Shown here: positions 10,157 to 20,395 of the stretch, piece by piece
Layout of the letters: every line of letters begins with the position of its first letter
Numbering within the stretch: the stretch's first letter is position 1
Assembly (NCBI GenBank): GCA_021234155.1
Contig: JAJEKV010000016.1
Coordinates: 18,470,698-18,534,697 of the forward strand
Origin: Isoetes taiwanensis
Lineage: Eukaryota > Streptophyta > Lycopodiopsida > Isoetales > Isoetaceae
Direction: 5' to 3'
Length of the DNA: 64,000 nucleotides
Notes under the pieces: model-generated
Told to the model about the DNA's origin: nothing
What the model saw: only the letters and a program-made list of their open reading frames with translations
Databases searched by the model: none
Program-made: the position numbers and the translations under genes

Positions 10157-12345
10157 TGAACAAAGTTTAAAATGAAACGCACTAATTTGCTCAAAACGCA
10201 CTTCAAAAGGAATCTTTGAAAGATTCCCTAAAATCCCCCCAAAAAGGTCCCTTTTCATGGTATATTTGTGACAAGTGTGACAATTTGAAAATTTTAGGCA
10301 TCATTTTTGAGGGGGGGTGTGAACTTAGCTTCCATTCAAAATTGTTTGACATCCCTTTTTGGCCCCCCTAGTTTGGTTTGAGAAATAGTAATATTTTCAA
10401 AAACTAAACAAAATAGACATTGAAAAAAACAGCAAGCACACTAAAGTGCCAAAAAGGTATTTTATTCAAAGTTTTCAAAATCAAGACAAAACTATGAATA
10501 AAACCAGAAAAAATGCAACATTTTGACATTGCCTCATTGAAGCAAACATTTTCACATGAAAGTATGCCTCATTGAACAAACTTACACTTTGAAGCACAAG
10601 TTGGAGTCAAGACGCCGCTTCTTCGCCTTATATACTTGCTCTTATTTGCTCATCCGCCTTGCTATAGACTTATGTATACCGCGAGGACAATGCGTGGACA
10701 TAACATCTTCAAAATAAATTTCGGTGGTATAAATTTATACCATAATAGGTAGTCTTTGTCGGATATAACATGCCGAGTTCGCATGGTATAAATTTATACC
10801 GCAAATGGACTCGAAATTATAAATTTATACCGCTAAGAGACTTCAGCGGTATAAATTTATACCGCAGAGCTCTCGATTCATCGCTGAGAGCTTCCACGGT
10901 ATAAATTTATACCGTGAGAGCTCCCTCATTATACCATGAGAGCTCTCTCGGTATAAATTTATACCATGACAACTCTCTCTGATAAATTTATACCGCAGAT
11001 AACCTTCGCACAATCAATTTATACACATATATGTGTATATATATATAATAATATATATACATACTTACATATATATATCCGAAGAAAAGAGAACTCTTGC
11101 GGTATAAATCTATACGGAGAAACGGTATAAATTTATACCGAATTGCATATATATATAAAACATTTATATATATATGTATATATATATGCAAAATCGAGGT
11201 AAAGTATATATCGTAAAATCTTTTGGGGTCTTTCTTACTTTCGCCAAAGGGTTTGGCAACCTAAAACCCGCTAAAGTAACACACATAAGGGATAATTTTA
11301 CACACTTTTCTTAGTTTTTTAGTCTAAAAAGTTCTAAAACGGTTCTAAAATTTCTGAGCTTGTAATGCAATGTTAGAGCATAAAGTAGTCGAATCATGTT
11401 GTTATTTCTACTTTTTTTTCTCTACATACATGCGAACTTCACTTTAGGCATCTAAAAAATTGCTACTAAAGGCAAAGAACTCCAAAATATTATGGTGACA
11501 CAGGTGTTTGACTAGAAGGAAACCACGTGGTTTATCCAGAGGGGAGCGAGGAGTAGCAACCCCTCAGAAGTTTACCTATTTATTTACAAAATATTTAGGA
11601 AAGGGTAAGGCAGACGAATACTTCACTGCCAGAGAAATGTGCATGGTGCCCACTGCTACAGATGACGTAATTGTGATGAATATGCTCAACATTGCTAAGG
11701 AGATTGACTATCTCCTGAGCATCACCATGTTGTAGATTGGTATGTGCGTTCAAAAATACATCTCCGAGAATAAAAAAGGAGGGCATGTAATCACATGGCT
11801 TCATTACTTCAATTTTTGTATCCTCGGTATAAATTTATACTGCATCATCAACTAAAACTTCAGCTTAACTACAAAATATCGTGGATGTATTGGTAATTGT
11901 AATACTATGTGATGCAAAAACAATGGTTTGTCATTCAAGAAGTTTGTTCAACTGATCCCAATGTGTTTTAAGGTCCATTAGGATGTTCAGCCAAAATGGT
12001 TGTGAAATAACAAATTTCCTGTCTTCTAAAACAACTAATATAAAAATTTTCAGGGACAAGGTACAAAAGCATCTAATTTCTTCATACGAATTTGCCCCAT
12101 AGTAAATCTTTGAGTTTCATTGTAGTTCTTTCCCCCTCTACAATGGGAATTTTTTGTGTGTGTGTGTTTTTCCTTAATACTAAGTCTTCTTAAAATGTCT
12201 GTTTTCACGAGCAATTTTATAAATCTTTGGACTAAAGATAATAAAAAGGCCCTTTTTAGAGGGATTTCAGAATTTTATAAATTTTCAGAAGGAATCTTTC
12301 AAACGCACTTCTTAAATAAGTGCGTTTCATTTTAAACCTTGTTTA
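10157..12345. mobile_element. Element with about 100-bp inverted-repeat arms
   Basis: The left arm (10157-10256) and the reverse complement of the right arm (12240-12345) share GTTTAAAATGAAACGCACT, a second CGCACTT, then GGAATCTTTGAAAGATTCC in the left arm (GAAAGATTCC in the right) and a CCCTTTT end. About 2 kb lies between them, including the palindromic array (10725-11140), an AT microsatellite stretch (about 11025-11190) and a 75-codon ORF (11508-11735) without recognisable domains. Arm divergence prevents firm placement of target duplications. I infer a non-autonomous foldback-type DNA element. Confidence 0.55.
10725..11140. repeat. Array of the 16-bp palindrome GGTATAAATTTATACC
   Basis: Complete or near-complete copies of the self-complementary motif occur near 10728, 10779, 10816, 10849, 10897, 10951, 10981, 11099 and 11124, with an outlier near 11823. 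Most are flanked by G/C to give CGGTATAAATTTATACCG. Spacers in the 10860-10980 part repeat GAGAGCTCTC-like blocks, themselves palindromic. Spacing is irregular (about 30-110 bases). It could be a protein-binding array or a by-product of element amplification. Confidence 0.8.
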
Positions 12346-12349
12346 TGAT

Positions 12350-13300
12350 GGAGCATCGTATATTTGGAAGGAAGCGTCACATGTAAAAAGGCCACCTGTA
12401 CATCAACTGCGTGCAGCTCCATGCATGCAAGGAGCCTGCTGGAGGAAATAGTCACGGAGAAGATGTTTATGGTTTTCGAGTTAGCTTAGATGGTGTTTTT
12501 GTATTTATGGAAGCAAGAACCCTCTGTAATACTGAACAAAAGGGCGGATCCTTGGGCAGACAAATTCATTGAAATCCCATCGCGCTTATATATTGCAACC
12601 CATTTACCAGATCCCCTTCTCTTCCAAACTAAAGATAATAGAGATTTCCTGCAGGAAAATTTCCACAAATCTCCTGACCCTAGCCATAGAGCCGGTGATT
12701 TAGGCCGAATGTTTGCATCTGGAATGCTGTTAGAAGAACAAAAGACCTGATTTGAATCAAGTTTATTGATCTTTATGAAATGAAAAGATGTTGAAGTGAT
12801 TGCCAAGGAATATCTACGAGTGAATCGAGTAATCTGTCCGAAAATTGAGCTAGATTGCAAGGTACTAGCAAATTCGTTTCTTCACTGGCACTGGGCACTG
12901 GCAAATTCACGAGCACTGGTAAATTCATGTGTTCGCTCTTACCTTCTTGCTATTCAAGGATCTTTTGAGCCTTCTTGACTTGCTGCTTTAGGTGGACCTT
13001 TAAACTCCATGAGCATAAAACCTAATCTGGTAATAAATGTTGGAGCTTTTTCTCATTGTTCTTTCCTAGTGTAGCTTTACATGATTTCACGGTATAAAAT
13101 GCTCCAACACCCAGTGTGCATGGATCGTCAAATCTTCAATCGACGATGGATACTTCGCATTCAGCTAATTTCATATTGAAATTTGTTTTGATATAATCAA
13201 ATTTCATAATTCTATAATGATATTTTAGATGACCACCACATCATCGATCTTCTTCATCCATCCATCCACATGCTGACATCATGCCATAGATGAAACTCGA
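12350..13300. other. Intergenic, no supported gene
   Basis: Opposing ORFs of 124 codons (12486-12860, minus) and 86 codons (12490-12750, plus) overlap each other almost completely. Neither has a domain I recognise. GCAAATTC and GCACTGG recur at 12867-12930. Confidence 0.35.
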
Positions 13301-13880
13301 TCCATTCCTTAGAAAGAGTTGCAGGCTGTTGTTAAAACAGAGTAAGAGTGGCGAGTAAGAATGGCTAACGTCAGTTTAGCATTGACACCATCAGAAGATC
13401 CCTTAGGAATTTCCTAATGCCCTCGATTTCCTGATTTTGATGGATATCCATTTAACTTTGAACAAAACATGTCTAAGCATGTATAATAGGATTTCCATTC
13501 CTTAGAGAGAGTTGCAGGCTGTTATTCAAACAAAGTGAGAGTGGATGTAACATGGAGCATTTCCTATTGACTCTAAGCAAAAATTTATATTCAAAATAGT
13601 GCTCAAAATTTGTGGTGTCGAGGAAGAACTCTAAGAGTGCATCTTTGGCAACTTGCCATAGAGTGCATCTACTGTTGCAATATAGCTTGTTATCAATTTA
13701 TACTTAAGCGGATGTACATTCATACTGCTTTGGATCAGCATCACTGGAAATAATACAAGCACATAAGCCCATGGCACATGGTGAATGGCAACTTGCCATA
13801 GAGTTCATTTACTATGGAGTTCTAACGTAGCTTGCTATCAATTTATTATAGTATTCAAGTATATGTATAGTCATGCTACT
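13300..13880. repeat. Diverged direct repeats
   Basis: A block containing CCATTCCTTAGARAGAGTTG and CAGGCTGTT occurs near 13305 and 13494. A second block containing TGGCAACTTGCCATAGAGT and TATCAATTTAT occurs near 13647 and 13787. The copies differ by substitutions and small indels, so these are old duplications. No coding signal. Confidence 0.6.
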
Positions 13881-14036
13881 TTGGATAGTGAACAAAAGGA
13901 GTTGCATTCGCTCACAAGACTATCGTATATAACTTAGTGATGGTAAAGTTTCTAATTTACTTATGCCGCACTCTTTTTATTCACTTAGAGAATGAAAAGA
14001 GAATGCTATATTTATGATTAAATGCAGGCATGTTAG

Positions 14037-14480
14037 GAATATGTAGCAAAATAACAGGGGTTCCAGAGAGATTTGATATGGATAAAAAAATAACAATTCC
14101 TGAAACCGTACACCATATATCCCTAAAACAATTGAATGGGTTGTTATTAAAAAAAAAAAAAACATAGATTCAAGATAAAAAATAATCACATTAGCTCACT
14201 AGGTACATTGGTAAAAGTAGTCTTATTAGGACATTGAGTTATTTTGGTAGAGGTTCGAGCCCCCGTCTTTCATATTCCAAAATCTTGGGCAAAGTCGTAT
14301 AGAGGTTCGATATTCCCTCAAAACCTTAGGTGAAATCGTATTTCGCCTCCAATCATAAATGACTATAAGCGAAACGAGAGGTGCCCAGAGGCCTCAGCAT
14401 ATGATCTGAGTCGTAGGATCGACGAATCTGACGATTGTGGTAGTCCAGGTGCACCTCGTTTAGAATATGTAGCAAAATAA
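14037..14480 (+). mobile_element. Insertion flanked by an 18-bp direct repeat, with a SINE-like part
   Basis: GAATATGTAGCAAAATAA is present exactly at 14037-14054 and 14463-14480, as expected for a target-site duplication. Inside, 14193-14275 looks tRNA-derived: an A-box-like TTAGCTCACTAGGTACATTG and a B-box-like GGTTCGAGCCC about 65 bases apart. A second GAGGTTCGA lies downstream. An internal A run (about 14150-14163) precedes the tRNA-like part, so the structure is not a simple SINE; a composite insertion is possible. Confidence 0.5.
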
Positions 14481-15064
14481 AAGGATGTTACAAAAAGGCA
14501 ACAGAAGTATAAGTATTTGCTGGCATCAGATGCTTGGAGAGTTGTAAATTATGTAAAAAGGAGAGGGCATTTGTTCAACCATTGGGTGCCTAGTTTCATA
14601 CCTGCTTCTCAGCTCCAACACCGAGCCTAAATGTAGTTTGCTATTAGTATACACTTGCTTATTCCATTCTTGAATGTTTATACGCCCTTTAGCCTCACTC
14701 AGGAGATTAGATCGTATGGAAATAAATCGACATCTTGGCCTCTGTACAACTTTAATAGCAAGCATTTCTGCAAGAAGCTGGAATTGGCTTAGCCCATTTG
14801 AGCTGAAGTTTTGTATAGGGAGGAATGTGAGCAAAAGCAGTCCAGAAATATTGATTAAGGATTTGAGATTTGGTTGCCAACCTTGCATAAAATAGCTATA
14901 ACTGTCTATCTTCATGACCTTTTCTTCTATATCTTGGATCTGCTAGTTATGGCCGAAGTCTGTGATTGTCCAACAGTTAGGCCAGGCTTGCATGACCTTG
15001 GCCTGGAGTTAGGCCCAGGCTTGCATGACCTTGGCCTGGAATCATTGAGTTTGGACTCTGCATA

Positions 15065-15066
<2 letters not shown>
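14481..15066. other. Intergenic, no supported gene
   Basis: Minus-strand ORF 14526-14915 (129 codons) and overlapping plus-strand ORFs have no recognised domain. A short tandem duplication built on AGGCTTGCATGACCTTGGCC lies at about 14981-15041. Confidence 0.35.
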
Positions 15067-15121
<55 letters not shown>

Positions 15122-15320
15122 TTAGCACGCCAGCCTAACCAAGCGTGCAACCCTCCTTGCAATTCTAGGCTATCCACGTGGAGCCTCCACCTCACCAAAT
15201 ACTGACGTGGCATTGACTACCACCATTAGATCTCTATTTTATAAGATCTAGGGCTATGAAAATTAGAAAAAGGCAAAAAAAAAATACACGGAGATGTGAA
15301 TGGGTTTAGCAACTTCCTAT
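15067..15320 (-). repeat. Dispersed repeat with long poly-T (poly-A tail on the minus strand)
   Basis: Fifty T residues (15067-15116) are followed by TTTAGCACGCCAGCC, TGCAATTCTAGGCTATCCAC, CACCTCACCAAATACTGACG, TTAGATCT and GAAAATTAGAAAA. The same order of blocks is found at 28210-28420 and, in part, at 46270-46400. This suggests a retroposed family read on the minus strand, with the T run being its poly-A tail. No coding capacity or tRNA-like promoter is seen. Confidence 0.5.
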
Positions 15321-15493
15321 GCCGTTTCTCTCCCCTGCTTCGCTTCCTTTACCAGAAAGAAATCCTGGCTTTCATGAAATATATTTCCAACGTTTGCTCC
15401 CTCTTCTCATCGAATGAAAGACCTCGTTTCTTCTACTGAAAATCTCAGCTACAAGCTCGTTTTAATCAGAATTCGGGGGACATTTTTTTTGTT

Positions 15494-15868
15494 ATCGAAA
15501 GGGGAGGGCTGTATTATCCGCCCCCGACCAAGAAACCGGGCCGACGACCTCATCAGAGCATCCGGCCCCCTCTTTGGTGGTTTACGCCCCCTTTGGAAGA
15601 AACCGGCCCCCCTTCCATGCATCCGCACCTGTTTCGATCTGCTCTGCCGCTCAAAACAGGCAGTTTTGTCCACAACATACCTAATTGGTGTTAATAATTT
15701 GATTTAATTTAGAATAATGGTATTTTTGACGATGTAGAAGAGGGGGCCGGATTCTTCCAAAGGGGGGGGCCAGAAAGTACCAAAGGGGGGGGCCGGATAC
15801 TACTATAGGTGTCTAGGCCGGATAATACAGTAGGGGGGGGCCGGATAATACAAACTAGCCATCGAAAG
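15494..15868. mobile_element. G/C-rich MITE with 8-bp target duplication
   Basis: Target duplication ATCGAAAG at 15494-15501 and 15861-15868 flanks a 359-bp element. Its ends pair as inverted repeats of about 120 bases: left GGGCTGTATTATCCGCCCCC, right (reverse complement) GTTTGTATTATCCGGCCCCC. Each arm repeats a TATCCGGCCCCC module and shares CCCCCTTTGGAAGAA. The 8-bp duplication is consistent with a hAT or Mutator-type origin, and the GGG end leans to Mutator. The middle (about 15625-15735) is AT-rich and non-coding. Confidence 0.75.
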
Positions 15869-15869
15869 C

Positions 15870-17450
15870 AAGTTTAAGCGGGAATGCTATATCTGTTATT
15901 CATTCTATAGTGCTGAAACAAAATCCACGGCGAAGCTCCGGCTATTGCCATTCTTACTTCGTAACATTTCTTGCATGCGCTGCATGTGTATTGTTGTTGC
16001 ATGTGGGGAGGTGTGCATGCCCCCTCCCTGTTTAAAAGCTCGATTCTTCCACTTTTTGAAGCTCCAGCTATGGCGTTTGGCACAGGATATTGCGGCTATG
16101 GCAGATAAGGTCATTTTTGGATTAGCTTTATTTATCCGACACTCTTTTTAAGGCCCTATACTGATATTTTCTCTTGCAGGATCAGAAATTTGCCATCCGT
16201 GATTTGTTCTGGAGGATATCATGTTTTCCTGATTCGCATTGTACAATGACGTTTCCCAGTATTATCAGTAAGGTAGACTCATTTTTATCATTCAAAGGCA
16301 GTTTATTTCTTCAGGATAATCCGTATTCCCTATTTTAAGCAGCATCTTGCTTCAATCCTTCGCCAGCATATGATTTACACTTGAAGTAGGATTTAGGGTT
16401 CGAGAAAGTAAAGCTTCAGAAGCAGAACATAAGCTGGTGATGGCAGATAAGAAACATATGCTTTGTTTCATTTGACTTTCCCCCCCTTGAAATAATTTCC
16501 AGTCTAACTTTTTTGTAAGCAGCTATGGCAAATGCTTGCCCTCTCCAGCTACGTGAGATAAGGTGACAAGAGAAAAGGTAAGGATCGTGAGAAACATTCT
16601 ATTGAACTCTTCCTTTGTTTAATTGTTACAGTGAGCAACACAATGCCATAGCATAATTTGCTATTATCAACCTCCACATAATTTTACTTGTTGGCCTTCA
16701 TTAACAGCATGTTCTTCATTTGGACTTTCCAAATTCAAGGCAAGACGAGTTTGCTGGAGATGGAGAATCGGATGCCATGACCATGCTCACTGCCTATAAA
16801 AGGTGTCTCATGTATGTATCCTAGATGCCCCGCATGTGAGAGCAACGTCCTGCTCCATTTTCGTACTTTTAAAAAATGCAAAGTCGAGCGCGATCTTTGA
16901 TTCCAGATTTTGGAGACATGCTCTATGTTTGTTAGATGAACATTCCTTACCCTAAGTTGAACATTGGATGTCTATGGAGATGTAAAGAACAACGCAAGAA
17001 AAGAACTCAAATAGTGATGTTGGACTTATCTTTTACTATCTTATTATGGCGGCACCTCAGATCCTGTACATGTAGTCATGCAGAATTATTTCATCAGTTT
17101 TCCCTTTGACATCAGAATCTGATAGTCCTTTGCCAACATGATGTTTAGAGAAATGGAAATTGTAGATCATATTGGCAATAGCCTGTCGATGTTACGCTGG
17201 TCCAAATGTAACAGAGATTTATATTATCAGAAGGCTGTGTAGGCCAACCAACATGCAGGAGATCTGTACATGATAATGGTATGGTCAGATAGAGCATATG
17301 AATGCATTGGATAATCTCCACACATTAGAGCTTGAGTTGATAAAATAAGAAAATCTGATGCAAAGTCTAGGATCTGGTTATTGATAAAAAATCATTGTTC
17401 ATGCTCGTTGGATCGTAATTGTATTGTGTTTATCTTTATTTTGTGTCGTG
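15870..17450. other. Mostly unannotated; possible decayed exon near 16740
   Basis: No intact gene. A plus-strand reading of 16740-16810 gives FAGDGESDAMTMLTAYKRC, and a shifted frame shortly after gives LLHFRTFKKCKVERDL. These faintly recall the C-terminal helical region of DEAH-box RNA helicases (a D-x-E-x-DA-x-T-x-L segment, then an NALHxxTMxExxxLR segment). The frames are broken and the match is by memory only. Confidence 0.2.
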
Positions 17451-17452
17451 CA

Positions 17453-17660
17453 ATTTGTTGGAAGCCATTTAACACCAAACAAATTCACTGAATGAGCCTT
17501 GACATTGGCTTAACCAAGGATTCTCATTACTTAGCTAAATGGTTCTGTTCCCATACTTCACCAAGGATTTGTTGGAAGCCATTTAACACCAAACAAATTC
17601 ACTGAATGAGCCTTGACATTGGCTTAACCAAGGATTCTCATTACTTAGCTAAATGGTTCA
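17453..17660. repeat. 114-bp tandem duplication
   Basis: A unit beginning TTTGTTGGAAGCCATTTAAC and ending TTACTTAGCTAAATGGTTC is duplicated with a period of 114 bases and near-perfect identity over about 94 bases. Confidence 0.85.
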
Positions 17661-17833
17661 GTCCACTTGGACACGAAGCAGCATCAATATACATGATATG
17701 AAGATCTGTAGAAATAAAGTGTTCAATGGGTCGCCTGCTTCTAGGTCTACAACTAGATTGCTTTAGAAACCCTTGTTTGTTCTCCACTTCAATTTCTTAA
17801 CTTTGCTAAGTTAACAGTTCAGAACAGAGTCTA

Positions 17834-17975
17834 ACTATTGCGTCGCCCGACCAACTACCATATACTATGAAATACAAGACAACTACTACAAAACAAGATC
17901 TATCACTATTGCGCCGCCCGACCAACTACCATATAGTATGAAATACAAGACAACTACTACAAAACAAGATCTATC
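17834..17975. repeat. 71-bp tandem duplication
   Basis: Two copies of a 71-base unit beginning ACTATTGCGYCGCCCGACC and ending AAACAAGATCTATC, differing at two positions. Adjacent to the 114-bp duplication, so this is a local hotspot of tandem duplication. Confidence 0.85.
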
Positions 17976-19400
17976 GACTGTAGTCCTTAAGTCGACAGAC
18001 AAAATATAATTACTTTGGCAATTTGTATCAGTTTAATCTGGTGTGTATTCCATCCTGAATTTGTAACTTTTGTTGGAAAAAAAGGCAATTAGGAAACATG
18101 GCCCATGCAAGGCCATAGAGCAGGAAATTATAGTGAAGAGAGATGTATGGAAATTCAAACGTTTCTAGCTTCTGCATACTGACACCAAATATAACTCAGA
18201 TTAATTACTGACTCCAAATGTGGCCTCCAGTATGAAAATGGCCAGTGTGTGCCGAGTTCCTAAAAACATTAGCATTTTACATGTTGAAATTAAGAAGAAA
18301 AAAATTCCAAGAAGTGTTCCAGTCAAAATCTGTAGGTTTCTTTATATTTGTCCAAACGAAATCTAGATTTTCATAGGCCCCTTCTGCCTAGCTTAAACTA
18401 TACAGGAAATATACGTGTTAGGTTTTTAGAGATTGTCCTATGAAAGTGACTAAATTGGGTTCCGAAAATGGGTAAAAACATGTGCATGGACTTATTTTTT
18501 TGCTTGTCCCTGCTCTGCACAAGCTTGGTAGTGCATGGACTTATTTTTTTGATGACCCTCTGCAATTTATTCACCCTTCTCTCAAATCTAGACATAATAA
18601 TTCCCTATCTCATCTTCCATTCTCCAAATAGCCAAGAGCTCGTTACTGAAAAACATTTAACTAGAACGTCGATCAAAATGCTCAAGAAAACGCTTGTTTG
18701 CTTACTATTATGAATTTTTTGCTTAGGTATTTAACTGATTTTTTCATTTGTTTTAACCACCATAATTCACAATAACAGCACAGTTCAGCAGATAGTATAT
18801 AAATGCTGCGTGTATCCTATCATATGGTGTTCAATTACAATTATGTTTTTCCTAAAATATTCCATTCATGCACTAATATTGAAATTGAAAAAGACGTAAA
18901 TGACATTTCACCATCTTTTAGTATCCAATTTAATTCAGTGTATATTATTTTGCTCTTATTTTCCTACGCCTTTATTTTCTATGAAGCCAAGAAGTGGAAA
19001 CTCTAGCCGAAATGGTTTTGTCTCTGTCTGTCTCCATTTGTGGAGCCGTATTTCAAGCAAACTCTGAAAATTATGAGGCAATGATGGAACAAGCTACAAC
19101 TGTATGCATGAATAGAACTCAAGTGCCAATGTTTACCTACGCGCCTTGCCAGAATTGCCTTCTCTCAGCGACACCGGCTTGGAGTTTTTTCTCTCCTTCT
19201 GTGCATAGCCAGGTTTTTTCTCTAAGGATTTTTCTTTAAGCATTTTGTCATTTGTAATGCATGCCCGATGTCACCATGCTTGCTTTTTTGCTTCAACCAG
19301 GGTTATATGCTTCAGGGATTTCATCTAGCACTTTGCCAGATGTGTCAATCTTTTATTTCTTCCATTATATGTTTTCCATTACATCTCTTCCGACAGAAGA
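17976..19400. other. Intergenic or intronic, no supported gene
   Basis: AT-rich. ORFs of 60-81 codons (18398-19239) show no recognised motif. A 20-base duplication around GTGCATGGACTTATTTTTTT occurs at 18481 and 18532. Confidence 0.35.
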
Positions 19401-19429
19401 CCCTTATAGAACCTTGAGGCCGTTCTGTT

Positions 19430-19577
19430 GAAATGGATCACTGAACAGATGGAAAGAGCTCCTGTGCCTGTTTATGAACATCAGGGTTCTGAATCTATGA
19501 ATCCAGTTGTGATCCGAAAATTATTGAGTGCGATGCGAGACCTTCAGATGCACTCAATTTTGCAGTCAAAAGCAAGG
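19430..19577 (+). pseudogene. Exon-like open segment of unknown family
   Basis: The reading KWITEQMERAPVPVYEHQGS continues as ESMNPVVIRKLLSAMRDLQM and ends just before AGGTATGT, a good 5' splice-site match. Composition looks protein-like and differs from the surroundings. However, an in-frame stop lies a few codons upstream, no matching neighbouring exon was found, and I do not recognise the family. It may be an exon relic. Confidence 0.3.
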
Positions 19578-19917
19578 TATGTTCAGTTCATGTAGTAGTT
19601 AGATTAAGAGATTGTTTGCAATTGGGATTATGGTCATATATATTAGAAATTCTGGACTATTAAAATGATATTTGGCATTCTCTAGATTGTCCTCCACACT
19701 GCATGTATGGTTCAAATCCATTGGCAAGCTTGATGTCTTCCACCCATTTGCATTTATACAAAAGATACTTGGTTTATTTAAGTCTTGGGGCTTTGTTCTT
19801 TTCTCAGAATTGTTTTGATGGAGGTTAATCCCAGTTTTAACATGTATTTATATCTTTCACATTTGTCAACTTTATTAGAGTAGCTAGGGTAATGCGGTGC
19901 TATTAAAGTGAGCAGCA

Positions 19918-20268
19918 TCATACTTGGTCTGGTGAGTTGCAGGCTTTTTCTGGAAACTGTGTGCTACATGTCTGGGCATTAACGATGCTCGAACAACATA
20001 TTGAAAATAATTCTTCTATGGGATGAAATGTGGCAACCCATATATGCAGAACACCACTATTTTTTAATACAATTACATCACTGTCCAAGTAAATTCCCCC
20101 GTACTTGTAAAGAGCAGCAAGACGAAGAATGTTTGACAGGTTTTGGCTAAAAGATATTTCACCAGGATCAACCTTTCCTTTCTTAAGCTCTTTCAGCCAC
20201 GGTCGTGCAGGCATGCCATTTAAGAGAAATGGCACATCAGGTGATGCTGCAATTACTTGAAATCCAAG
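19918..20268 (-). pseudogene. Alpha-1,4-glycosyltransferase (A4GALT-like) pseudogene, 3' half
   Basis: The minus-strand frame reads QVIAASPDVPFLLNGMPARP, then WLKELKKGKVDPGEISFSQN, then LSNILRLAALYKYGGIYLDS and DVIVLK. This is the catalytic core of the plant DXD-type (Gb3 synthase-like) family; DSD is the nucleotide-sugar/metal-binding DxD motif. In the family these are type II Golgi membrane enzymes. After VLKN the homology stops and the frame becomes unrelated. The 5' side is cut by a LINE at LG/FQV, and the upstream half resumes at 22786 beyond the insertion. Decayed and not functional. Confidence 0.8.
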
Positions 20269-20395
20269 TTTTTTTTTTTGAAGAACTGTGTCAGCAATAT
20301 ATTAAAAGAATGGTAATGTTACAAAGCACGTGAGGAGGAAGGAGAACTGCCCCAAAGAGACAGTGATACCTCGACACTCCACAACAACTGCAACT

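Noticed and set aside
10725-11140. CRISPR-like array
   Set aside because: Plant nuclear DNA, no cas genes, irregular spacing, and the repeated unit is a plain palindrome.
12486-12860. 124-codon minus-strand gene
   Set aside because: No recognisable motif and fully overlapped by a plus-strand ORF of equal plausibility.
14193-14275. Functional tRNA gene
   Set aside because: A- and B-box-like words exist, but no cloverleaf can be formed and the spacing to surrounding repeats fits a SINE-like insertion.
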